NCBI GenBank assembly: GCA_945862465.1
Contig: CAMAYO010000006.1
Location: 1-64,000, forward strand
DNA: 64,000 nt
DNA from: Pseudorhodobacter antarcticus
GTDB lineage: Bacteria > Pseudomonadota > Alphaproteobacteria > Rhodobacterales > Rhodobacteraceae
Reading direction: 5' to 3'
Under the pieces are notes generated by a model, which did not search any database, was not told the origin of the DNA, and was given only the letters and a program-made list of their open reading frames with translations. Both the position numbers and the translations under genes were made by a program. Each line of letters opens with the position of its first letter. Within the stretch, counting starts at the first letter, position 1. This document shows positions 44,379-50,785 of this stretch, one piece after another.

Positions 44379-45068
44379 TCAGTACGCCGCAGCGTTGTCG
44401 ATATTGAAGTTATACAGCTTGCGGGCCGAGCCATAGCGGCGGAATTGCTCCGGCTTGGCTTTGTGATCCGCTTCGCCGCGACGCAACAGGTCTTCCAAAA
44501 GGGCGTAATGTTCGGGACGCATCTCTTTTTCGATGCAATCAGCCCCCAGCGACTTGACCTTGCCGCGCACGAAAAGCCGCGCTTCATAGAGTGAGTCGCC
44601 CAGCGCTTCGCCTGCGTCACCAAGCACGACGACCGAACCCGACTGCGCCATAAAGCACGACATATGGCCGATGTTGCCATGCACGACGATCTCGATGCCC
44701 TTCATCGAAATGCCGCAGCGCGACGAGGCGTTGCCCTTGATCACCAGCAAGCCACCGCGCCCAGTGGCACCGGCATATTGGCTGGCATCGCCGTCAATCA
44801 CAACTTTGCCCGACATCATGTTTTCAGCCACACCCGGGCCAGCCGAGCCTTTGATAAAGATCGAGGCTTGCTTGTTCATACCCGCGCAATAGTAGCCGGT
44901 TGATCCGCGCACAGTGATTTCCACCGGCGCATCAACGCCCGCAGCGATGGCATGCGCTCCCTTGGGGTTGATAACTTCCCAAGCCGTCATGTTGGTCTGG
45001 CCTTTGAGCGCGTGCAAGGAAGAGTTCAAGGCACGCAGGCCGTCTTTGGACAGATCGAAAGTCTGCAT
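44379..45068 (-). CDS. mgsB: N-methylglutamate synthase subunit B (GXGXG domain)
   Basis: A 229-residue protein equal to the C-terminal GXGXG beta-helix of glutamate synthase. The repeated turns are visible as GSTGYYCAGMNKQASIFIKGSAGPGVAENMMSG, then GRGGLLVIKGNASSRCGISMKG and GNIGHMSCFMAQSGSVVVLGDAGEALGDS. It has no catalytic residues of its own and supports the channel between the amidotransferase and synthase sites. It lies 3 bp after mgsA and 7 bp before mgsC. Confidence 0.93.
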   Translation of the reverse strand: MQTFDLSKDGLRALNSSLHALKGQTNMTAWEVINPKGAHAIAAGVDAPVEITVRGSTGYYCAGMNKQASIFIKGSAGPGVAENMMSGKVVIDGDASQYAGATGRGGLLVIKGNASSRCGISMKGIEIVVHGNIGHMSCFMAQSGSVVVLGDAGEALGDSLYEARLFVRGKVKSLGADCIEKEMRPEHYALLEDLLRRGEADHKAKPEQFRRYGSARKLYNFNIDNAAAY

Positions 45069-45071
45069 TCC

Positions 45072-45968
45072 TTAACGCTCCCAGAAGTAAACAGTGGCGG
45101 GTTCCGGCTCCCAGATGCGGGCGGTTTCGATGCCGGGCAGGTTCACCAAGGCGCGGTATTCGCTGCCAAAGGCGACGTATTGGTCAGTTTCAGCCATCAC
45201 AGCGGGCTTGCAAGCGATGGGGTCACGCACCACGCCAAAGCCGTTCTTGGTGCCGACAACAAAGGTAAAAAAGCCGTCCAGATCGGTCAGGGTCGCCTCC
45301 AGCGCATGGCCCAAAGTGTCACCGCTTTGCAGCTTGTGGCTGATGAAGGCAGCGCCGACTTCAGTGTCGTTTTCGGTTTCAAACGTCATGCCAAGTCGCT
45401 TCAGCTCGCGCCGGACGCCGTTGTGGTTGGATAGCGAGCCGTTGTGCACCAAGCATTGATCGTTGCCGGTCGAGAACGGGTGTGCGCCCATCGTCGTCAC
45501 AGCTGATTCTGTCGCCATGCGGGTGTGGCCGATGCCATGCGTGCCGCCCATTTTGGCGATGCCAAAGCGGGCTGCCACGTCTTTGGGAAGGCCCACTTCC
45601 TTGAAAATCTCGATGCCTTCGCCGGCGCTCATCACTTTGACCTCGGGGCGCAGATGCGTCAGGGCAGAGCGTGCAGCTTCCAACTGAGCCACTGGCACTT
45701 CCAATACGGCATGAGTGTCTTTGATCAACATCAGCACGGGCGTGCCGATGGCGTCCTTAAGATCCGCATCCAAATTGGCAAAATCGCGCCCGGGATGGGC
45801 CGATTGCACCGTCAGTTTGGCGCGGCCTTCGCCAGCGCCTGAATAAATAGCGATGCCTGCCGAATCGGGGCCACGATCGGTCATAGTGACCAGCATATCC
45901 GCCAGCATTGCGCCTAATTTCGGCTCAAGGCTTGCGTCCTTTAGGAACAGCCCAACGATACCACACAT
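45072..45968 (-). CDS. mgsA: N-methylglutamate synthase subunit A (class II glutamine amidotransferase)
   Basis: A 298-residue Ntn-type amidotransferase. The nucleophile is Cys2 in MCGIVGLFLKD, which needs removal of the first Met. The loop GIGHTRMATESAVTTMGAHPFSTG near residue 145 and VHNGSLSNHNGVRREL near 175 bind glutamine in this family; here the amide is probably gamma-glutamylmethylamide. It is the first gene of the mgsABC-gmaS operon. The 246-bp divergent region before it holds repeated AGGAAACT-like elements. Confidence 0.93.
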   Translation of the reverse strand: MCGIVGLFLKDASLEPKLGAMLADMLVTMTDRGPDSAGIAIYSGAGEGRAKLTVQSAHPGRDFANLDADLKDAIGTPVLMLIKDTHAVLEVPVAQLEAARSALTHLRPEVKVMSAGEGIEIFKEVGLPKDVAARFGIAKMGGTHGIGHTRMATESAVTTMGAHPFSTGNDQCLVHNGSLSNHNGVRRELKRLGMTFETENDTEVGAAFISHKLQSGDTLGHALEATLTDLDGFFTFVVGTKNGFGVVRDPIACKPAVMAETDQYVAFGSEYRALVNLPGIETARIWEPEPATVYFWER

Positions 45969-46023
45969 GGTGAGTCTCCTTGCAAGTTTGGATCACGCTA
46001 GCAGGGAAGTTTGGCCATATCAA

Positions 46024-46137
46024 CTGTCAGGAAACTTTTTTGACCAAGATGCAAGGTTGGCAGACCCAATGCTGCATCTGCCAATTTTTTGAGCAGATGA
46101 GAGTTTTCTTGACAGATGATCGCCGGAAGAGTTTCCT
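46024..46137. promoter_or_regulatory. Divergent control region with repeated CTGTCARGAAAACT-like elements
   Basis: Between mgsA and the transporter operon are CTGTCAGGAAACT (46024-46036, plus strand), AGTTTTCTTGACAG (46102-46115, which reads CTGTCAAGAAAACT on the minus strand) and AGTTTCCT (46130-46137). They form inverted half-sites about 70-100 bp apart. Related sequences lie at 50204-50216 and 63729-63741. They may bind one regulator of the methylamine module, for example the XRE-cupin protein encoded at 49495. No promoter boxes could be assigned with confidence. Confidence 0.45.
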
Positions 46138-46150
46138 AAAAGAAAAAAAG

Positions 46151-46222
46151 ATGTCGGCAAAGGAAACGGGCACCAAGGCCAGCCCGCCCGACAAAAGGCC
46201 AAAGGGAGGGAAAAATGTCTGA
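46151..46222 (+). CDS. Possible 23-residue leader peptide
   Basis: ATG at 46151 opens a 23-codon frame (MSAKETGTKASPPDKRPKGG then KNV) that ends with TGA 46220-46222, overlapping the start of the next gene at 46215. Its last codons contain the AAAGGGAGGG ribosome-binding sequence of that gene. An A-rich stretch precedes it, but no clear ribosome-binding site. It is lysine- and proline-rich and has no recognised homologue. It could couple translation to the transporter operon or be chance. Confidence 0.25.
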   Translation: MSAKETGTKASPPDKRPKGGKNV

Positions 46223-46502
46223 TCTAAATGCTAGGATCGAGGCCATGCACAAGGGTGACATCCGTGTCGCTTGGGCTTTTGTGCTGGGCCTGTGGTTCTC
46301 GATTATCTTTGTGGCCTTGGCCACATGGAACCTTGCGCCCAACGGCACGGCACGGGTGCTGTTGCTGATTGCGGGGGCTGTGATCTTGGTGTTCAACACA
46401 GCCGCCATCTTGGCCATGTTGCGCCATTACCGCGAGGACCGCGATTTCATGTATGGGCTGGACATCAAGTTTCTTGATGAAGCCCGCGCGGCGCGGAGGT
46501 AA
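46215..46502 (+). CDS. Small two-helix membrane protein, transporter operon
   Basis: A 95-residue protein with two hydrophobic helices at about 19-41 (WAFVLGLWFSIIFVALATW) and 50-72 (ARVLLLIAGAVILVFNTAAI). A charged N-terminus and a charged tail (RHYREDRDFMYGLDIKFLDE) flank them. The ribosome-binding sequence AAAGGGAGGG is strong. It is the first of four tightly packed genes ending in an APC permease. I recognise no family. A role as accessory subunit of the permease is inferred from position. Confidence 0.8.
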   Translation: MSDLNARIEAMHKGDIRVAWAFVLGLWFSIIFVALATWNLAPNGTARVLLLIAGAVILVFNTAAILAMLRHYREDRDFMYGLDIKFLDEARAARR

Positions 46503-46504
46503 TC

Positions 46505-46882
46505 ATGGCCCATTATGTAGCGCCCAAACAGGGCAAACTGAGCCAGTTGTTCGACGTCGTCGTGCTGATGGCGCTGACCTTCGGCGCGCTGTACATCCCG
46601 ATGTTTCTAGGGCTGGCTGGGGGCGTCAAGACCGTTCCCGAAGGTGCTGGCCAAACATGGGAAGCGATGGGCCAGAACGCGGCGCAAATCGCGCAGTATA
46701 ACGCCCTTGGCTTCACCGACCCCGCCGCCGTTTCCGATATCATCAATGCCCGCTACGATTACAGTTTTTCCATGACGGCCCTGCTGGTTATGGTCGTGAT
46801 TATCGTGGCCTACTACGTGCTGATGTTGAAATTCTCTGAAACCGAATACCGCGAAGTGATCGCGGAAAAATTCGATAAGTGA
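46505..46882 (+). CDS. Small membrane protein, transporter operon
   Basis: A 125-residue protein with hydrophobic helices at about 17-38 (DVVVLMALTFGALYIPMFLG) and 90-111 (MTALLVMVVIIVAYYVLMLK). A periplasmic-size loop of about 50 residues lies between them (KTVPEGAGQTWEAMGQNAAQIAQYNALGFTD in two parts), and the tail is charged. It starts 2 bp after the previous gene. I do not recognise a family. Confidence 0.8.
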   Translation: MAHYVAPKQGKLSQLFDVVVLMALTFGALYIPMFLGLAGGVKTVPEGAGQTWEAMGQNAAQIAQYNALGFTDPAAVSDIINARYDYSFSMTALLVMVVIIVAYYVLMLKFSETEYREVIAEKFDK

Positions 46883-46889
46883 GGGCGCG

Positions 46890-47066
46890 ATGAGCATCTG
46901 GAATTACGCAGAATATGCGGCCTGGGCCCTGTCGGCGGTCTTTGGCCTGTACATGGTGATTGACTGGCTGAAAACGGATTCGACCTATTCGGAAGAGGTT
47001 CTCACCTCGTCTCGTGAGGGCGAGTTGGAAGCTATGACCGAAGCACAAGGAGGTCATCATGGCTGA
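46890..47066 (+). CDS. Small single-helix membrane protein, transporter operon
   Basis: A 58-residue frame starting MSIWNYAEYAAWALSAVFGL, with one helix at about 5-26, then an acidic tail (DSTYSEEVLTSSREGELEAM) and GGHHG at the end. The stop TGA (47064-47066) overlaps the start of the permease gene by 8 bp, and the AGGAGG before that permease lies inside this frame. The tight packing, proper start and single helix support a real gene, although it is short. Confidence 0.7.
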   Translation: MSIWNYAEYAAWALSAVFGLYMVIDWLKTDSTYSEEVLTSSREGELEAMTEAQGGHHG

Positions 47067-48498
47067 TTTTGACATCGCCTCGAAAGAGCGCGACGGCATG
47101 GGGCCGCATGGCACCAATGTCGGCTTGCTGCGCGTGCTGGGGCCGGCCCATGTGTGGGCTTTGGGCGTGGGCATCGTGCTTGTGGGCGAATATATGGGCT
47201 GGAATTTTGCCGTCGGCAAAGGCGGGGCTTACGCCGCACTGGTGGCCTGCTGGTTTGCGGGCATTCTTTACACCTGCGTGGCCATGATCGATTCCGAAGT
47301 CACCTCGACCGTGGCTGCGGCGGGCGGTCAGTATACCCAAGCCAAGCATATCGTGGGTCCGCTGATGGCCTTTAACGTCGGCCTCTATCTGGTCTTTGCC
47401 TATACGATGTTGGAAGCCGCAAATGCCATCACGGCGGGCTATCTGATTTCCGAAGTGGCGCGATTGTCGGGCTTTGAAGGCACACTGGATCAACGCCCCT
47501 TCATCATCTTGTCGATCATGTTCTTGGCATGGCTGAACTATCGCGGGGTTCTGGCGACGCTGACCTTTAACTTGGTCATCACCGCCATCGCCTTCACCGC
47601 CATCATCATCTTGTTCTTGTCCACCACGGGCATCGTTGGCACGTCGATCATGCAACACGCTGACCTGATGTCTGGCTCTGCCGCCCTGCCTTATGGCTGG
47701 ATCGGCGTTTTGGCGGCCATGCACTTTGGTCTGTGGTACTATCTGGGCATCGAAGGCACGACCCAAGCGGCGGAAGAAGTCCGCTCTCCGGCCCGCGCGC
47801 TGCCCTTTGGCACGCTGGCTGGCATCATGACCCTGCTGATCGCGGCGACGCTGACATGGTACGTCTGCACCGGCCTGATCCCGTGGGAGTTCTTGGGCGA
47901 TGGCTTGAATGGCTCGGTCGCCCCCTTGTTCACCGCAGCCTTGCTGACCAACTCGCAGCCCTTGGTTTGGTTGCTGGGCGTGGGCACGCTGTTTGCCACG
48001 CTGGCTTCGGCCAACGGTTGTATCAACGACGCCTCGCGGGCCTGGTTTTCCCTGGGCCGCGACAAGTATCTGCCGGGCTGGTTCGGGGCTGTGCACCCCA
48101 CCTTCCGCACGCCTTACCGCTCTATCGTGTTCTTGGTGCCCATTGCGCTGGCTTTCGCGCTGAAAGCACCGCTGGATCAAGTGGTGACATTCTCGATCCT
48201 GTCGGGCCTGTTGAATTACACCTTCATGCCGCTGAACATGATCATGTTCCGCAAGAAATGGCCTATGGGGTCGATCACACGCGGGTACGAACATCCGTTC
48301 CACCCGCTGCCCTCGATCGTGCTCTTGTTGCTGTGTGCTATCACCTTCTTTGCGGTGTTCTTGGGCTATGGCACGCAACTGGTGGCGATGATCGCCTTCT
48401 ACATCGTGGCCTCGCTGTGGTTCCACTTCTGGCGCTACCGCTTCGTGAACCGCGCCTCGCAGTTCACGATGCCTTGGCCCCGGCCCAAAGGCTACTAA
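47059..48498 (+). CDS. APC-superfamily amine/amino-acid permease
   Basis: A 479-residue membrane protein with about twelve helices. The start of the transport core is HVWALGVGIVLVGEYMGWNFAVGKGG near residue 31, and the family loop after helix 6 reads YYLGIEGTTQAAEEVRSPARALPFGT near residue 230. This resembles ethanolamine permeases. Strong AGGAGG precedes the ATG. It diverges from mgsABC-gmaS, so methylamine, dimethylamine or a glutamate-linked amine is the likely cargo. The three small membrane proteins directly upstream are unusual for an APC permease. An intrinsic terminator follows. Confidence 0.88.
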   Translation: MADFDIASKERDGMGPHGTNVGLLRVLGPAHVWALGVGIVLVGEYMGWNFAVGKGGAYAALVACWFAGILYTCVAMIDSEVTSTVAAAGGQYTQAKHIVGPLMAFNVGLYLVFAYTMLEAANAITAGYLISEVARLSGFEGTLDQRPFIILSIMFLAWLNYRGVLATLTFNLVITAIAFTAIIILFLSTTGIVGTSIMQHADLMSGSAALPYGWIGVLAAMHFGLWYYLGIEGTTQAAEEVRSPARALPFGTLAGIMTLLIAATLTWYVCTGLIPWEFLGDGLNGSVAPLFTAALLTNSQPLVWLLGVGTLFATLASANGCINDASRAWFSLGRDKYLPGWFGAVHPTFRTPYRSIVFLVPIALAFALKAPLDQVVTFSILSGLLNYTFMPLNMIMFRKKWPMGSITRGYEHPFHPLPSIVLLLLCAITFFAVFLGYGTQLVAMIAFYIVASLWFHFWRYRFVNRASQFTMPWPRPKGY

Positions 48499-48507
48499 CC
48501 CAAATCC

Positions 48508-48541
48508 CCGGCCCGCTTGAAAAAGCGGGCCGGTTCTTCTT
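48508..48541 (+). terminator. Intrinsic terminator of the transporter operon
   Basis: CCGGCCCGCTT and AAGCGGGCCGG form an 11-bp stem around GAAA, followed by TTCTTCTT. It lies 10 bp after the permease stop and separates it from the next plus-strand genes. Confidence 0.9.
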
Positions 48542-48554
48542 GAAAGGCGCCTAA

Positions 48555-49226
48555 ATGTCCAAGCTGATCACCCTGCTTATCGCACTTGGACTTGGGCTCT
48601 GGCTGGCACAAACCTTGGTGCAAATCCTGCGTGCCGCGCGAGGGCGGGCCGCATCGCGCGCCAACTACTTCGCTGCCGCCTCAAACTTTCTGGTGGACAT
48701 CCAACGCCAAATTCAACCAACAGGTTTCGCCCGCATCGCCGGCCTCTACGACGGGCTGCGCTTTGACCTGCAAGCCCTGCCCGATACCCTGACCTTTCGC
48801 AAACTGCCCGCACTTTGGGTGATGGTCACCGTCACCGAACCCCAAACGACAAGCGGCGAGGTGCATATCATGGCGCGCGCCAATGGGCAGGAAAGCTTTT
48901 CCACCCATGCGCGAATGCCCGTATCAGTGCACCTTCCCCCGGGCTTTCCGCCCGATTGCACCCTGCGCTGCACCGACCCTGCCGCTTTGCCAGCGCCCGA
49001 AGTGTTGGCGATGATTGCCCCCCTGTTCAGCGACCCCAAGGTCAAAGAGGCCGTTCTCTCGCCCAAAGGCATCCGACTTGTGGTTCTGGCAGAAGAGGGC
49101 GACCGCGCCAATTATCTGATCTTCCGTGACGCCGAACTGGGCCGCACGCCCTTTGCCTCGCAGCGCTTGCACCATCTGCTGACCACGCTCGCCGATCTTC
49201 ACGCAGCCCAAAAGGCCCATCCATGA
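48555..49226 (+). CDS. Membrane-anchored protein of unknown function
   Basis: A 223-residue protein with one N-terminal hydrophobic helix (residues 3-24, LITLLIALGLGLWLAQTLVQIL) and a soluble domain. The soluble part has features such as GLYDGLRFDLQALPDTLTFRKLP and LFSDPKVKEAVLSPKGIRLVVLAEEGDRANYLIFRDAELG. I do not recognise a family. The next gene overlaps it by 4 bp. The pair lies between the transporter operon and the XRE-cupin gene. A link with methylamine use is possible but not shown. Confidence 0.75.
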   Translation: MSKLITLLIALGLGLWLAQTLVQILRAARGRAASRANYFAAASNFLVDIQRQIQPTGFARIAGLYDGLRFDLQALPDTLTFRKLPALWVMVTVTEPQTTSGEVHIMARANGQESFSTHARMPVSVHLPPGFPPDCTLRCTDPAALPAPEVLAMIAPLFSDPKVKEAVLSPKGIRLVVLAEEGDRANYLIFRDAELGRTPFASQRLHHLLTTLADLHAAQKAHP

Positions 49227-49486
49227 AAAAACCGCCTCATCCCTATTTGGTTCTGGCCGTATCCCTGATCTTGCCCGGTTGTGGCCAAGTGCTGAACCGC
49301 CAACCGATGCGTGGGTTGATGTTTTTGTTCTTCACAGCCCTTTTGGGCGCGCTTACCGCCATCACGGCACCGCCCACAGCCTCGCTCATCGGGCATTTGG
49401 CGGGGGGGCTGTTTGTTTATGCGCTGTCGATCCCCGACGCTTACCGCACGGCCCGCTTGCGGTGGACGATTTACGCCAAGGGCTAA
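49223..49486 (+). CDS. Small membrane protein of unknown function
   Basis: An 87-residue protein with two hydrophobic stretches, about residues 8-22 and 31-50, and a third weaker one near 55-70. The N-terminal VSLILPGCGQVLNRQPMRGL resembles the start of small TM2/DUF5683-like membrane proteins (PGxGQ motif). It overlaps the previous gene by 4 bp (ATGA), so they are co-translated. It converges on the XRE-cupin gene. Confidence 0.7.
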   Translation: MKKPPHPYLVLAVSLILPGCGQVLNRQPMRGLMFLFFTALLGALTAITAPPTASLIGHLAGGLFVYALSIPDAYRTARLRWTIYAKG

Positions 49487-49494
49487 AGCCCGCG

Positions 49495-50151
49495 TTACCC
49501 CTGCGGGTAAGCGATGACCGACAGATATTTCGCGGGAAGTTTGTTCAACACTTCCGGCCCATGGCGCGCATCCGCGTCAAAGAACAGGCTGTCACCGGGC
49601 TTTAGGTGAAACAGTTTGTCGCCGTGGCGATAGGTGACTTCGCCTTCCAGCATATAAAGCAATTCCAGCCCTTCATGTTGAAAGGTCGGGAAAATGTCAG
49701 CCTCGGTCGACAGCGTGATCAAATAGGGCTCCACCACAACGCCCGAATTGTTCGACCCGATATGGCCCAAAAGGTTGTACTGATGCCCAGACCGCGTGCC
49801 GCGCCGCTCTACCTCGATATGGTCGCCCGCTTGCACGTGCTGCACCTCGCGGCGTTCTTCGTAAGATTTGAAAAACGCGGTGACGGGCACGGAGAAGGCG
49901 TGGCTTAAGACCTGCAACGTGGTCAACGAGGGCGAGGTGATGCCATTTTCGATCTTGGACAGCATCCCGATCGACAGGCCCGTCACCTGCGCCAGATCAG
50001 CCACCGTTAACCCCTGCTGGCGGCGAAAGGCGCGCACCTCGCGGCCAATGGCGGCCTCTAGGTTGCGCTCTGATATGTCGCGCACCTTGTGCGGGTCTTG
50101 GCTAAGCGCGGGCTTGCCGCGCGGCACGAAAGCTTGGGCGTCGTCGGTCAT
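49495..50151 (-). CDS. XRE-family regulator with C-terminal cupin
   Basis: A 218-residue regulator. The N-terminal helix-turn-helix is VRAFRRQQGLTVADLAQVTGLSIGMLSKIENG then ITSPSLTTLQVLSHAFSV (residues 35-90), and the C-terminal cupin has FPTFQHEGLELLYMLEGEVTYRHGD (about 145-170). Members of this type sense small amines, amino acids or sugars and include polyamine and betaine regulators. I chose the ATG at 50149-50151 (AAAGGA upstream). It follows mgdD by 67 bp in the same direction. It is a good candidate regulator of the methylamine genes. Confidence 0.9.
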   Translation of the reverse strand: MTDDAQAFVPRGKPALSQDPHKVRDISERNLEAAIGREVRAFRRQQGLTVADLAQVTGLSIGMLSKIENGITSPSLTTLQVLSHAFSVPVTAFFKSYEERREVQHVQAGDHIEVERRGTRSGHQYNLLGHIGSNNSGVVVEPYLITLSTEADIFPTFQHEGLELLYMLEGEVTYRHGDKLFHLKPGDSLFFDADARHGPEVLNKLPAKYLSVIAYPQG

Positions 50152-50203
50152 TGAGGCGTCCTTTGAGATCGCTTTGTTCACTATAGGTAAAAAAGATCAC
50201 TTA

Positions 50204-50216
50204 GGACAAGAAAAAC
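50204..50216 (+). promoter_or_regulatory. GGACAAGAAAAACC element upstream of the XRE-cupin gene
   Basis: GGACAAGAAAAAC resembles TGACAAGAAAA before dmmD and CTGTCAAGAAAACT before mgsA. It lies 53 bp upstream of the XRE-cupin start, just beyond the mgdD stop. The match is short and imperfect, so it is a weak candidate for an autoregulatory site. Confidence 0.3.
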
Positions 50217-50218
50217 CG

Positions 50219-50785
50219 TTACAAAACCGACTGTGCCGCCACGATCAACGCATGATGCAGGCTTTGCGCCGAGGATCGCGGGCCATAGATCGTGACGAGG
50301 GTGTCGGATCGTTTGATCAGATAGCAGCCCAAATGCTCCATCACCGTCCGCGTCGCAGCCCCAGCTGGCGCTTTGGCCAGATCAAAATTCGACAGGCGTT
50401 CAAACAACCGTTCCAGCCCAGTCCCCGCCAGATCAAACCGCACCCAAGCGTCGGTTTGTTCAGTGATAGATGCGGCATCGCCAAAAGCGGGCAGCAGGTG
50501 GGCGCGGATGTCTTCGTGGGATGCATAGGGCGCTTCCACCATCCACATCTCTGGCGTCATCCAAAAGGCGCTATAGATAGCGCCGCTCGCCGAAGCCCCC
50601 GCAGGTGGCAAAGGCACGCCTGCAGCCGCAGCAGACGTCTGAACATCGCCCAAGCGCCCGCGCCGCAGGGCAAGAGACGCCAGCGCAATATCGGCGCGTT
50701 CGGTGATGGTCCAAGGGCCGACGGTGTCAACCTCGGGCGCATCGTGGCCAAGGGCGGTGATGGGTTTCAAGATGAAATCAGGCAC
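50219..50785 (-). CDS. mgdD: N-methylglutamate dehydrogenase subunit D (sarcosine oxidase gamma-like)
   Basis: A 188-residue SoxG-like protein related to the GcvT fold (WTITERADIALASLALRRGR at the start, YGPRSSAQSLHHALI near the end). It has no catalytic motif of its own and is a structural subunit. It overlaps mgdC by 8 bp and ends the mgdABCD gene set. Assignment to N-methylglutamate and not sarcosine rests on the neighbouring mgs/gmaS genes. Confidence 0.87.
   Translation of the reverse strand: MPDFILKPITALGHDAPEVDTVGPWTITERADIALASLALRRGRLGDVQTSAAAAGVPLPPAGASASGAIYSAFWMTPEMWMVEAPYASHEDIRAHLLPAFGDAASITEQTDAWVRFDLAGTGLERLFERLSNFDLAKAPAGAATRTVMEHLGCYLIKRSDTLVTIYGPRSSAQSLHHALIVAAQSVL

Noticed and set aside
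47032-48426. 464-codon minus-strand frame opposite the APC permease
   Set aside because: The plus-strand frame shows twelve helices and an APC motif, and has a strong AGGAGG. The antisense product is charged and repetitive.
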